A stretch of DNA of 34,785 nt from Nitrosomonas sp. (GTDB lineage: Bacteria > Pseudomonadota > Gammaproteobacteria > Burkholderiales > Nitrosomonadaceae): the NCBI GenBank assembly GCA_021604405.1, contig BQJA01000031.1, positions 1 through 34,785 on the forward strand, in the 5' to 3' direction. Made by a program: the position numbers and the translations under genes. Below, one piece after another: positions 18,105-26,841 of the stretch; positions within the stretch are counted from its first letter, which is position 1, and each line of letters starts with the position of its first letter. The notes beneath the pieces were generated by a model that worked only from the letters and a program-made list of their open reading frames with translations, had not been told where the DNA came from and did no database searches.

Positions 18105-20030
18105 TTATTTTCTTTTTCTTCTCCTTCCTCCTCGGGCTTTACTTTTTCCTTTTGGAGCGCCTGCAGACTTAGCGGTTTCTTTTGTACTGTCTGGAGATGC
18201 ATCCGCCTTATTTTCTATTGCTGCAACAGTCGACTGCGTTTCAGACTCGCGCTCTTCTTTAACCTCACTTGCGTCCAGCAGCAATTGATCGTCTTCTTTG
18301 GCAGGCTTATCTTTACTTGTAATTTTTTCTTTTTCTGCACCAGCAGCTTTTTTTTCTAACATTCTGGTTATCTGCCACTGTTGCGCAATAGACAATATAT
18401 TATTACACAGCGAGTAAATAACCAGTCCAGATGGGAAGAAGAAGAAGAAAATGCTGAACGCGATCGGCATGATCTGCAATACTTTTGCTTGAATGGGATC
18501 TGCTGGTTTAGGACTAAGCTTGGATTGCACCCACATGGAAACGCCCATTAACAGTGGCAAAATATAATACGGGTCCGGGACTGACATGTCGGTAATCCAT
18601 AACGCAAAGGGTGCGTAGCGTAACTCTACAGCAGCTAACAAAGTCCAGAAGAGCGCGATAAACACGGGGATCTGAACAAGAATCGGCAAGCAGCCACCCA
18701 TAGGATTTATCTTTTCTTTCTTATAGAATTCCATCATCGCTTGATGCATCCGCTGGCGATCACTGCTGTACTGCTCGCGGATACGCTGTAATTTTGGCGT
18801 TACCACGCGCAGCTTTGCCATGGAGCGATAGCCCGCGGCAGATAATGGAAAAAATAACAGCTTGACTGTTAAGGTCAGCAGAATGATCGCGACACCCCAG
18901 TTGCCAACCCAGGAATGATAAAAGGAAAGCAACCAAAATAAAGGCTTTGCTATTACCGTCAACCAGCCATAATCCACTACCAATTCCAGGCCCGGTGATA
19001 ACTCCGCTAAAATGTCTTGCTCTTGTGGTCCTGCATAAAACGGCATCTCGACACTTGCCGCTTCACCGGGACCGATCGAACCAGCCGGCACGATCACCCC
19101 GGCAGTATAGAGATTATGCGCGATACGTTTAGCGAAATACTCGCGCGGCGTTTGCTGCTCAGGCAACCAGGCGGTCACAAAATAGTGTTCAACCATGGCA
19201 ATCCATCCATTGTCAGCATTGGGTGGATACTCGGCCTTGTTTTTATCTATATCGGAAAATTTAATTTTTTGAAACTTTTCATCTTCGGTATAAATTGCGG
19301 CACCAAGATAAGAAGGCAGCATCATTGCTGAACCTTTTGGTGGCGGGTTGTCATCGCGCAATACTTGGAAGTATGAAAAAGGCTGAATAAATGAATCGCT
19401 GTAGTTAACGATTTCAAACGTAACATCGACGACATAACTGCCACGATGAAAGGTGTACACTTTAGCGACTTGAACGTCATCCACTTCTTCCGCTAACAAC
19501 CTTACAACAACACGGTCTTCCCCGGCATTAAGCTCATAATTATATTTATTAGACTCAACTGAGTACCGCGTTTTGTGGCTCGGCAAATTATCGCCAATTA
19601 ACCCAGCTTGCGCTACGCTGATATGTGATGCTGTATTCTGCAATAAATCATAGGGTTTATCTTTATCTTCCCTGGATGGATGCTCCAGCAAACCAAGGCG
19701 GCGTATATCACCACCAGCTGTATCTATTTCAGCGACTATCAGGTCTGTAGTGACATAGATTTTCTCTCCGACGTCAAGCAGACGCGGCGTAATAGAGGGT
19801 GCGACCCCTTCAATGTCGGGTGCGACCTCGCTGCTATCGATATCTTGTGAAGCCATGAGCTCGTCGCCAGGCACTGGCAGCGGGTCATGACGTTGACTGT
19901 CAGGTCCTGCAGCGGCTCCAGATGTCGTTTGAGGCGGAACGGGAGGGGTTAATTCTTTTTGCCATGCATCCCATAGAAACAATAATGATGTTGAAAAGAT
20001 AATGATTAGTATAAGTTTTCTTGTTTCCAT
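18105..20030 (-). CDS. yidC: Membrane protein insertase YidC with an extended basic C-terminal tail
   Basis: Inserts and folds inner-membrane proteins, alone or with SecYEG. Residues about 5-22 are the first transmembrane helix, followed by the large periplasmic beta domain to about residue 350. The conserved five-helix insertase core runs from WLLSFYHSWVGNWGVAIILLT to residue 561, with YKKEKINPMGGCLPILVQIP and the hydrophilic groove region. The unusual part is an 80-residue tail (562-641): first acidic/lysine mixed, then strongly basic and ending in GGRRRKRK. E. coli YidC has 548 residues and a short tail. Long basic tails that bind ribosomes are known in mitochondrial Oxa1 and some bacteria. 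It lies 128 bases after yidD. Confidence 0.95.
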   Translation of the reverse strand: METRKLILIIIFSTSLLFLWDAWQKELTPPVPPQTTSGAAAGPDSQRHDPLPVPGDELMASQDIDSSEVAPDIEGVAPSITPRLLDVGEKIYVTTDLIVAEIDTAGGDIRRLGLLEHPSREDKDKPYDLLQNTASHISVAQAGLIGDNLPSHKTRYSVESNKYNYELNAGEDRVVVRLLAEEVDDVQVAKVYTFHRGSYVVDVTFEIVNYSDSFIQPFSYFQVLRDDNPPPKGSAMMLPSYLGAAIYTEDEKFQKIKFSDIDKNKAEYPPNADNGWIAMVEHYFVTAWLPEQQTPREYFAKRIAHNLYTAGVIVPAGSIGPGEAASVEMPFYAGPQEQDILAELSPGLELVVDYGWLTVIAKPLFWLLSFYHSWVGNWGVAIILLTLTVKLLFFPLSAAGYRSMAKLRVVTPKLQRIREQYSSDRQRMHQAMMEFYKKEKINPMGGCLPILVQIPVFIALFWTLLAAVELRYAPFALWITDMSVPDPYYILPLLMGVSMWVQSKLSPKPADPIQAKVLQIMPIAFSIFFFFFPSGLVIYSLCNNILSIAQQWQITRMLEKKAAGAEKEKITSKDKPAKEDDQLLLDASEVKEERESETQSTVAAIENKADASPDSTKETAKSAGAPKGKSKARGGRRRKRK

Positions 20031-20158
20031 TGTTATATTTGGTCAGGTTGTTTTCTTTGACAATAATTTACTAGCCGATATTGCATTTTAAAACAATAGG
20101 TTAGAAAGAAGTGCTGCAGCGTGTAGCTGGTCGAATCCGGAAAGTAGTAATGCAACGA

Positions 20159-20368
20159 CTACGGCACAGGTTCATATCCACCTCGATTCCAGGGATTACA
20201 ACGCAAGATGCGCCAGATACTCAACTTCATTCCTCGGATCAGGCCGTGCTTTTTTAGCGCCTCACAAGCATATTGTGAACACGTTGGACTGAACCGGCAC
20301 GAAGGGACCAGAAATGGGCTAATGCAGTATTGATAAAACTTAATAAAATAAATAATTATTCGTGACAT
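20159..20368 (-). CDS. yidD: Membrane protein insertion efficiency factor YidD
   Basis: A small 69-residue membrane-associated protein that aids YidC-dependent insertion. [31 protein letters not shown] carries the conserved CRFxPTCSxYA cysteine motif, and the C-terminus [18 protein letters not shown] is the family signature. The ATG at 20368 lies within the last codons of rnpA (13-base overlap) and gives the usual length. A longer frame from 20413 would add an unrelated N-terminus. Confidence 0.95.
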   Translation of the reverse strand: MSRIIIYFIKFYQYCISPFLVPSCRFSPTCSQYACEALKKHGLIRGMKLSIWRILRCNPWNRGGYEPVP

Positions 20369-20700
20369 TGCTGTAGTTGAAGCATTAATGTTTTTGCTTC
20401 TGTTGTTAAACAACGTGTTTCATCTCGCGCAATAGAGCGTCTTAGCCGTATTACCCAATCCATATTCACAATCACATGGTTTTGATGATTAACGCGAAAA
20501 AATTCCCGTAAAAGGCGCTTCACTCTATTGCGATCTACCGCGCGTCTCGCAATCTTTTTTGCGACGATCAAACCCAATCGTGGATAGTTAATATTATTAG
20601 GTTTGGCATATATCTGGAGAAAATCACCAGTTGCAACGCATCGAAAACGGATTACTGCAGAAAATTCATCTGCTTTATGCAGCCGGTGACTTTTTGGCAA
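20356..20700 (-). CDS. rnpA: Ribonuclease P protein component
   Basis: Protein subunit that assists the RNase P RNA in tRNA 5' processing. The 114 residues show the hallmark RNR motif [19 protein letters not shown] near 51-69, plus the N-terminal [10 protein letters not shown] and [10 protein letters not shown]. The start is taken as TTG at 20700 (MPKSHRL) because no ATG is available and the family begins there; no clear ribosome site precedes it, so the exact start is uncertain. It lies in the conserved rpmH-rnpA-yidD-yidC order. Confidence 0.94.
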   Translation of the reverse strand: MPKSHRLHKADEFSAVIRFRCVATGDFLQIYAKPNNINYPRLGLIVAKKIARRAVDRNRVKRLLREFFRVNHQNHVIVNMDWVIRLRRSIARDETRCLTTEAKTLMLQLQQCHE

Positions 20701-20774
20701 GGAATAAATAAAACGATTCTACGACGTTAATTAATACAAGCAATACCAAATGCACTTATCATGAGCTTCTGAAT

Positions 20775-20815
20775 AAAGGGTATATTGACTGCTCTAAACA
20801 CGCCAATATCCCTTT
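20775..20815. terminator. Hairpin between rpmH and rnpA (attenuator-like)
   Basis: Arms AAAGGG-T-ATATTG (20775-20787) and CAATAT-CCCTTT (20804-20815) can pair over 12 bp with one bulged base and a 16-base loop. On the minus strand, the direction of rpmH and rnpA, the stem is followed by ATTC and only weakly resembles a terminator. On the plus strand it runs into six T's. Partial termination here would explain the usual excess of L34 over RnpA. This is an inference from position and fold. Confidence 0.5.
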
Positions 20816-20822
20816 TTTACAT

Positions 20823-20960
20823 CTAATTAACACCGAGTCTAGTCCGGCCTTTTGCCCGTCGAGCCCGGATTATGGCTGCACCACTCCGTGTTTTCATGCG
20901 TACAAGAAATCCATGCGTGCGCTTTCTGCGTATAACAGACGGCTGATAAGTTCGTTTCAT
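20823..20960 (-). CDS. rpmH: Ribosomal protein bL34
   Basis: A 45-residue, highly basic protein that starts [19 protein letters not shown] and ends [14 protein letters not shown], the standard L34 pattern of the large ribosomal subunit. The ATG is preceded by GGGAGAGA at good spacing. It opens the rpmH-rnpA-yidD-yidC cluster. A typical sigma-70 promoter lies about 40 bases upstream. Confidence 0.97.
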   Translation of the reverse strand: MKRTYQPSVIRRKRTHGFLVRMKTRSGAAIIRARRAKGRTRLGVN

Positions 20961-21000
20961 TATTCTCTCCCAACCTCATGCTTCAGTAAATAAACCGCTT

Positions 21001-21030
21001 ATTACAACCTGTTATAGGGTCTAATGTCAA
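21001..21030 (-). promoter_or_regulatory. Sigma-70-type promoter of rpmH
   Basis: On the minus strand a perfect -35 box TTGACA (21025-21030) is followed after 18 bases by TGTAAT (21001-21006), five of six matches to the -10 consensus. The predicted start near 20994 gives a leader of about 34 bases. The rest of the 337-base gap 20961-21297 holds no gene I can support and no clear DnaA box. Confidence 0.75.
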
Positions 21031-21297
21031 CTTAATTTTTATTTTCTTTTATGTAACACAGCATGAGCACGACAGATACTTTTTTTGAATGTTGCAATTT
21101 ACATTGTAAATAATTAAACTGTTAATCTATCAAAGAAAAAATAAAATTGATCGGCGATCTGAATGTCGGGATAAAGGATGCGGATTGATTTTGTGATAAC
21201 TGAAAAAGATTGCAGTGGTTACACTAACCCAACGCTAACGACAGCAAGCAGTGGTTGAGTAACTTACATTGATATCCTAGCAGGGAGAATTCACACC

Positions 21298-21765
21298 ATG
21301 ACCAGTTATGCAGCTGTAATGGACAACCGCCAACAAGAGCGTCGTTCAAAGATGCCTTTTTTTTGCTTGTATCAGTTAGGCATAAAAAAAGGGCGGCGCA
21401 TGAAGGCCCGTAGATTAAATATTAAAGCCCCGGTATACGTTGACCGCTATGCAGGGCATCTGATGCTTTGTGCAATCGCCATCATGATGCTTAGTGCGGT
21501 GGATGCTTTTTTTACTTTAAATATTCTGGCCAGAGGCGGCGAGGAAATCAACCCATTTATGGCTGTTCTGATTGAGGACAGTGTTGGTAAGTTTATTGGC
21601 ATTAAGCTGGCGCTTACCTCACTGGCATTGATACTGTTAACCATGCACCATAATGTTCTACTTACAGAAAAAATTCGCGTCAGACATGTAGAGTATTTGG
21701 TCTTATCTGGTTATACTTTCTTAATAGGCTATGAATTGTTCTTGTTGCGTTTGGCGGCAGCCTAG
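21298..21765 (+). CDS. Small three-helix membrane protein (DUF5658-like)
   Basis: Unknown function. The 155 residues show a basic N-terminus and then three hydrophobic segments: about 53-78 (LMLCAIAIMMLSAVDAFFTL), 95-116 (FIGIKLALTSLALILLTM) and 131-153 (YLVLSGYTFLIGYELFLLRL). The polar loop ARGGEEINPFM between helices 1 and 2 recalls the DUF5658 pattern (A-D-...G-EEINP). The first ATG is preceded by GGGAG at a long spacing. An internal ATG at 21400 has AAGGG six bases before it and would give a 121-residue protein, which may be the true product. It is divergent from rpmH. Confidence 0.7.
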   Translation: MTSYAAVMDNRQQERRSKMPFFCLYQLGIKKGRRMKARRLNIKAPVYVDRYAGHLMLCAIAIMMLSAVDAFFTLNILARGGEEINPFMAVLIEDSVGKFIGIKLALTSLALILLTMHHNVLLTEKIRVRHVEYLVLSGYTFLIGYELFLLRLAAA

Positions 21766-21819
21766 TAAAAAGAAACAGCAAAAGATTTTACAAGTTGACT
21801 AATTATTTCAAGGGTTAAA

Positions 21820-22026
21820 ATGAGTGAAACCGAACAGAAGATAACAATAGACGGCACCGAATATTTATTGTCATCGTTGAGCGACGAGGCAAAAACACAG
21901 ATTACGAACTTGCGGTTTGTAGAAAGCGAGATTGCCAGACTCAAGGCACAACTGGCTATTGCCAATACAGCCAAACTGGCTTATCAAGCAGCTTTAAAAG
22001 GTGCAGTACCAAAGGATGTTCACTAG
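21820..22026 (+). CDS. Small coiled-coil protein (DUF6447-like)
   Basis: A 68-residue soluble protein. It opens with a short beta-type segment, KITIDGTEYLLSSLSDEAK, then a predicted helix, QITNLRFVESEIARLKAQLAIANTAKLAYQAAL, with hydrophobic residues at heptad spacing. It resembles small proteins grouped as DUF6447; this is from memory of the pattern and the function is unknown. AAGGG lies six bases before the ATG. It follows the DUF5658-like gene by 54 bases on the same strand, so they may form an operon, and it converges on the TolC-like gene. Confidence 0.7.
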   Translation: MSETEQKITIDGTEYLLSSLSDEAKTQITNLRFVESEIARLKAQLAIANTAKLAYQAALKGAVPKDVH

Positions 22027-22055
22027 CAGCACTCACATTGTAAGATTTTATGCCG

Positions 22056-22077
22056 TTAATTCAATTTGTTGAATTAA
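22056..22077. terminator. AT-rich hairpin between convergent genes
   Basis: TTAATTCAA-TTTG-TTGAATTAA is a perfect 9-bp stem with a 4-base loop. It overlaps the last codons of the TolC-like gene and lies 30 bases after the small plus-strand gene. It may act in both directions, but the stem has few G-C pairs and no long T-tract, so the terminator call is tentative. Confidence 0.45.
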
Positions 22078-23404
22078 AATAAGCAGCGATTCTTTGCAAA
22101 TCATCGAGAACGAGATCTCCTGCCGCTAGTTTTAGGCGCATATGGGCAAGTAAGTAATTATACCGGGCTTCCGAGAGTTCCCATTGAGCTGAAAATAATT
22201 GCTGCTGTGCATCCAGCAAATCCAAATTTATCCTTATCCCGCCTTTAATACTCTGTTCGGTTGCTTGAACCAAGAGCTTAGCTGATTCTACTGCAAGCTC
22301 GAGCGATTCTATTCGTCTGACACTGCTTAAGGTCAGCTGGTATTGTCTGCGCAATTCAACCAGGACATTATCGATCATCGTATTCAAGTCCTCTTCGGCT
22401 CGCGCATGGTTTGCGACTGATTGGCGGGTCACAGCATTAACCCGGCCGCCGGCATAGATGGGAACATTGACTTCTATGCCAATACTGGCAATATCCGCGT
22501 TACGATTAGCGGTTATAAATGACGCAGAATTATTTCGACTTAAGCTCGCGACCAGGTCAAGGCGTGGCATATGACCAGAACGGCTTCTATTTATCTCTTC
22601 CTTACTGGACGCAACAGTGTATCGCTGGGTAACCAGTTCAGCATTGCGATTAAGCGCCAATTCCTCCCAGCTTTCATAGTCAACCATTTGTATATTATTG
22701 ACTTGAAAATCGACTGGCAATCGGTCAAGCTGTTCGATGTCCCGATTTCCTACAATGGCAGCCAGCCTAAGCCGCGCCACTTCATATTCGTCCTGCGCTT
22801 CTATAGCCTCCGCTTGCGCTAAGGCATGCTGGGACTGTGTTTCAAGTACATCGGTGACCGTTCCCTCGCCCTTTTGCAGCATTTTCTCATTGACCTTTTT
22901 CCGCTCTTCAAGCGTTTTTTGTTGTGTCTGTGCAAGCATTAAACGGTCTTCCGCAAGAAGTGCCTCAAAGTACGCTTCCACAAGCCGAACAATCAATTGC
23001 TGACTGTGACCGGTAAACCTGGCCTGGCTGGAATTAGCCTGCGCTGCGCCTTGCCGGTATCCGGCGACCGCTTCCAGGTCAAGAATTGGCTGACGCAAAG
23101 ACAATGTACTGACTTGACTGTCAAAATCTAAAGGAGTTTCTGGTCCGAGTTCAAATTTTTGTCTTCCGGTATTCTTGCTCTGCGTGTGCGTAAAAGATAA
23201 ATTTGGCAGCAAACTGGAAAGACCAATCGCTTTTTCTTCCTGGCCCGCTTCATTTTCATGAATGGCCGCCCGATAAACAGGATCATTTTCCAGAGCCGCC
23301 GCATAAGCGTCCAGCAGTCCGAGCGCATGGCCACCGCTTACTGGTAATAACCAGACAGTTAATACTGAAATATAAATGCTACGTCGAGGAAATCGCATTG
23401 TCAT
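22061..23404 (-). CDS. TolC-family outer-membrane protein of a type I secretion system
   Basis: Outer-membrane channel-tunnel of the neighbouring exporter, 447 residues. A signal peptide (ISVLTVWLLPVSGGHALG, about 11-28) precedes the mature start LLDAYAAALENDPVYRAA, which is typical of the PrtF/TolC family. Two long-helix repeats follow (about 30-220 and 230-430), with conserved GxAxANSSQA and LxEARYNYLLAHMRLKLAAGDL patterns. Its start overlaps the stop of the membrane-fusion gene by one base (TAATG), so it is translated from the same message. The substrate is not in the window. Confidence 0.93.
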   Translation of the reverse strand: MTMRFPRRSIYISVLTVWLLPVSGGHALGLLDAYAAALENDPVYRAAIHENEAGQEEKAIGLSSLLPNLSFTHTQSKNTGRQKFELGPETPLDFDSQVSTLSLRQPILDLEAVAGYRQGAAQANSSQARFTGHSQQLIVRLVEAYFEALLAEDRLMLAQTQQKTLEERKKVNEKMLQKGEGTVTDVLETQSQHALAQAEAIEAQDEYEVARLRLAAIVGNRDIEQLDRLPVDFQVNNIQMVDYESWEELALNRNAELVTQRYTVASSKEEINRSRSGHMPRLDLVASLSRNNSASFITANRNADIASIGIEVNVPIYAGGRVNAVTRQSVANHARAEEDLNTMIDNVLVELRRQYQLTLSSVRRIESLELAVESAKLLVQATEQSIKGGIRINLDLLDAQQQLFSAQWELSEARYNYLLAHMRLKLAAGDLVLDDLQRIAAYFNSTN

Positions 23405-24756
23405 TACTCTTCACTCATTGATGCATGAAGTCGATCGAGAATCGGTTTGAACAGGTAATTCATCATAGACCGCTCCCCGGTTTTTATAAAAATTTCTACC
23501 GGCATCCCGGCCCGTATCTGATGATGCGTAAGCAGTTCCATTCCTGCAGGCGTAACTTTTGTTTTCACATTGTAGTAGGGCTCCCCAGTTTGTTCGTCCG
23601 TCAGTCGGTCGGCGGATACCTGTGTAACAATGCCAGGTATGTTAGGTGTTTTATTTTGATTAAATGCAGAAAAAATTAAATCGACATGCAGCCCGGGATG
23701 AACCTTGTCAATCAGGTGAACCGGCACTTGTCCCGTAACAACTAACAGATCCTCACTCGGCACGATATCCATCATACTGAATCCGGGTCCAACGACCCCA
23801 CCATGCGTAAAAATATTCACACCCACGACTGTTCCATCGACCGGGGCTTTGACCAACACATTCGCCAGCTCAAAATCATGGGCGACTAATTGGCTATGCA
23901 AATCTTCCGCTTCTCGCTGAATATCAGATAATTGTTGCCGAACTTCTTTTTGGAATTCTTGTTGGCGGTGAACTCGCTGCTGGTTCAATTCAGCAATCTG
24001 ACGCTGGATACGGCCAATATTGCCATTATCAGCGGAAATCTCACCTCGCAATTGAACGTAATCCCGTTCCAGCTCTAAAACACGGCTACGTGGAACAAAA
24101 CCATCCTTTGCCAAATCACGTAAATTAATAAGCTGTTCATTTAAAAATTGTAATTGTTGTTTTTTGCTTACAATTGATTCCTCCAGGCCACGCAACTGGA
24201 ATGTAAGGCCGGCAATATTTTCATCTAGCGCTGCCAATTCATGTCGCATTGATAAATTTCGTGACATGAAGAGCTGTCTTTGGGTACTGATTGTATTCGC
24301 GACACGCGGATCATTTGTAATCGACAATAATTCGGACGGAAAATCAATTGCAGTTTTTTCATCCCGTTCAGCAATCAGACGCGCTTCAATAGCGCGCGCT
24401 GAAAACAGTCGACTTCTGGTAATCTCTGCTTGCGATTTAACTTGAATGTCATTCATTCGAACCAATACTTGGCCGGCTTTGACACGATCACCTTCCGTAA
24501 CCAGAATTTCGTCAACAATACCACCCGTTTGATGCTGGACAGCTTTACGATTGCTGGCTACCGTAACTGTTCCGGAAAGTGGCACGCCCTTATCCAGTGG
24601 CGCAAAAAACGCCCATAAGAAAAAACCGCCAACACCCGCTAGCACAATCCACCAGCCAAGCCGAGCGTGGATCGTCTCATCCGTCTTGACCTGGTTTGTT
24701 TCGTCAAGTGAAAAATTATCTGGAATTGCTTCCTTTGCCTCAGCTAAAGCCTTCAT
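23404..24756 (-). CDS. HlyD-family membrane-fusion protein of a type I secretion system
   Basis: Periplasmic adaptor linking the ABC exporter to the TolC-like channel, 450 residues. The short cytoplasmic N-terminus is followed by one transmembrane helix (WIVLAGVGGFFLWAFFAPL, about 34-52). Then come a lipoyl half-domain (VQHQTGGIVDEILVTEGDRVKAGQVLVRMN), a long coiled-coil hairpin (about 145-295, with repeated Q/L/E heptads), the second lipoyl half (VKAPVDGTVVGVNIFTHGG) and a beta-barrel domain. The family is PrtE/HasE-like. AGGAA lies before the ATG. It is 67 bases downstream of the exporter gene. Confidence 0.94.
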   Translation of the reverse strand: MKALAEAKEAIPDNFSLDETNQVKTDETIHARLGWWIVLAGVGGFFLWAFFAPLDKGVPLSGTVTVASNRKAVQHQTGGIVDEILVTEGDRVKAGQVLVRMNDIQVKSQAEITRSRLFSARAIEARLIAERDEKTAIDFPSELLSITNDPRVANTISTQRQLFMSRNLSMRHELAALDENIAGLTFQLRGLEESIVSKKQQLQFLNEQLINLRDLAKDGFVPRSRVLELERDYVQLRGEISADNGNIGRIQRQIAELNQQRVHRQQEFQKEVRQQLSDIQREAEDLHSQLVAHDFELANVLVKAPVDGTVVGVNIFTHGGVVGPGFSMMDIVPSEDLLVVTGQVPVHLIDKVHPGLHVDLIFSAFNQNKTPNIPGIVTQVSADRLTDEQTGEPYYNVKTKVTPAGMELLTHHQIRAGMPVEIFIKTGERSMMNYLFKPILDRLHASMSEE

Positions 24757-24823
24757 GGTTAATTCCTGTCTGATTACCTAGATTCCTTCATAGCGAAACC
24801 GGATGGATTCACAGTTTATCCAT

Positions 24824-26614
24824 CTATGAAATATTCGGATCGACCACGCTCACGGTTGGTATTGCTTGCGTTTGCTTTTCTGTGTTGCTAACTTGTTGTG
24901 TCGGTGCCGCTTGCTGCCCAGATTGCTGTTGTTGCTTGGCAAGTGCTGACAAAACCTTCTGGCTCGGGCCAAACATTTTTGCAACGCCCGCCTGTAAAAA
25001 TAATAACTTGTTGGTTGCGCTAATAATACTGGTGCGGTGGGTAATCAGAACAATGGTTTTGCCCCGGTTGCGCAAATCAATAATGGCAGCCAATAATGCT
25101 TTTTCACCTGCATCATCCAGATTTGAATTTGGTTCATCCAGAACGATGAGCGATGGGTCGTCATAAAGGGCACGCGCCAAGCCAAGACGTTGCTTTTGGC
25201 CACCCGCGAGCCCCGCGCCACCATCTCCGAGTGGCGAGTCATATCCTTGTGGCATATTCAAGATCATTTCGTGCACGCCGGCACGTTTAGCGGCCTGAAT
25301 TACCTTTTCTGCATCAATGTTGCCAAAGCGGGCGATATTTTCTGAAACGGTGCCACTGAACAATTCAATATCTTGCGGCAGATAACCAATATGCGACCCT
25401 AGCTCGTTCTTGTTCCAAAGATAAACATCGGCGCCATCAAGCCGGACTTTTCCTACCGCTGATGACCACACACCAACCAATAAGCGTGCCAGTGTGGACT
25501 TTCCGGAACCACTGGGTCCAATAACGCCCAGGACTTCGCCGGCTGCAAGCGAAAAACTCAGTCCCTTAACAGCAGGGACAGAAGCACCCGGTGGTGCTGC
25601 TGTCACGTTTTCAACCGATATGATGCCCTTTGGTTTTGGAAGTGCCATGCCCGGCTCACGAGCTGGATTTTTTTCCAGCAATTCTGTAAGACGTTCATAA
25701 GCACTGCGCGTACTGCCAAACTGTTTCCAAACACTAATTAGTAACTGAATCGGGGCAATTGCCCGGCCCAATAAAATAGAACCGGCAATCATCATTCCGG
25801 GCGATATGCTGTTATCCAAAACCAATAATGCACCCAATCCAAGCATCAGTGATTGCAACGCAACAGAAGATGATTTCGAAATAGCCGTGAGAATACCTGA
25901 TTTCTCACTAGCCTCGGCTTGCAAGCCGAGAAAACGACTATGCAATTTATTCCAACGTGTCTGCAGATTAGGTAACATTCCCATGGCTTCGATAACTTCG
26001 GCGTTACGTAAGTTATTCGATGCTAAAGTGGTCGATGCAATGGCCATTGTGTTGGCTTCTTCCAAGGGCTTGCGTGATATTTTTTCATTGATATAAGCAA
26101 GTACAATCAATAACGTTGTGCCACATAATGCAAATACACCCAGCCAAGTGTGGAACATAAAAATAACAAAGATATAGATGGGAAACCAGGGTGTATCAAA
26201 GAATGCAAACAATGCATTGCCCGTCAAGAATTGACGTATGCTTGTTAAATCCTTTAAAGCCTGCCCGGCATTACCGCCACCTTGTTTCAAGCTTTGCTCG
26301 AAAGCGGCAGTGTAGACGCGCTTATTCAGCTTCATGTCGAGTTGCGCGCCTACGCGGATCAACACGAAGCTGCGCACGTATTCGAGTGCGCCCATAAAAA
26401 TATAAGCACCCAGCATTATCAGCGTCAGCATTAACAGCGTCATTTCGTTGCGGCTGGTCAATACACTGTCATACAACTGCAGCATGTATATCGCCGGCAT
26501 GAGCATAAGCAGGTTAATGACGGCACTGAAAACACCGATTGTGCGAAAGGCCTTTTTAAAGCTGGCCAATGCCTGTGCAACCTCATTTTGAGGAATCTTG
26601 ATTTTTGGTGTCAT
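24824..26614 (-). CDS. Type I secretion ABC permease/ATPase (PrtD-like)
   Basis: Exports an unfolded substrate with a C-terminal signal, using ATP, 596 residues. There is no N-terminal C39 peptidase or C39-like domain; the exporter-type membrane domain (about 25-320) begins almost at once, as in PrtD/HasD. The nucleotide-binding domain has Walker A GPSGSGKST (366-374), signature LAGGQ (469-473; the usual Ser is Ala), Walker B LIVLDE (489-494) and the H-loop LITHRTS. A Gln-rich tail of about 40 residues ends the protein. It is the first gene of the exporter-adaptor-channel operon. A CRP-type palindrome lies about 175 bases upstream. Confidence 0.94.
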   Translation of the reverse strand: MTPKIKIPQNEVAQALASFKKAFRTIGVFSAVINLLMLMPAIYMLQLYDSVLTSRNEMTLLMLTLIMLGAYIFMGALEYVRSFVLIRVGAQLDMKLNKRVYTAAFEQSLKQGGGNAGQALKDLTSIRQFLTGNALFAFFDTPWFPIYIFVIFMFHTWLGVFALCGTTLLIVLAYINEKISRKPLEEANTMAIASTTLASNNLRNAEVIEAMGMLPNLQTRWNKLHSRFLGLQAEASEKSGILTAISKSSSVALQSLMLGLGALLVLDNSISPGMMIAGSILLGRAIAPIQLLISVWKQFGSTRSAYERLTELLEKNPAREPGMALPKPKGIISVENVTAAPPGASVPAVKGLSFSLAAGEVLGVIGPSGSGKSTLARLLVGVWSSAVGKVRLDGADVYLWNKNELGSHIGYLPQDIELFSGTVSENIARFGNIDAEKVIQAAKRAGVHEMILNMPQGYDSPLGDGGAGLAGGQKQRLGLARALYDDPSLIVLDEPNSNLDDAGEKALLAAIIDLRNRGKTIVLITHRTSIISATNKLLFLQAGVAKMFGPSQKVLSALAKQQQQSGQQAAPTQQVSNTEKQTQAIPTVSVVDPNIS

Positions 26615-26788
26615 CTAAACGTTTAAAAGTTGCTAAAAATGATAAGCAAATGATCTCTGAAAATCAGCTTGCTCTAAGTGACAATTAAGATTACTTTCTT
26701 GCCTTTATAATAAAAAATCTATCTATAAATAAGCGAGTTAACGTCACAATGACATCAAACACCAGCAAACTTACGGTGAGAATACACT

Positions 26789-26812
26789 AAAATGTGATGT
26801 GTGTCACATTTT
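26789..26812. promoter_or_regulatory. CRP-type binding site upstream of the secretion operon
   Basis: TGTGA (26793-26797), six bases, TCACA (26804-26808), with AAAA and TTTT flanks completing 9-base arms. This equals the E. coli CRP core TGTGA-N6-TCACA and lies in the 227-base gap between the CRP-class regulator gene and the ABC exporter gene. On the minus strand it lies upstream of AT-rich -10-like stretches (TATTAT near 26710). It could also act as a weak hairpin terminator for the regulator gene, since the arm ends in T's on both strands. The palindrome is seen; the role is inferred. Confidence 0.65.
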
Positions 26813-26841
26813 TTAATTCTTGATTGTTAATTTTCAGATTG

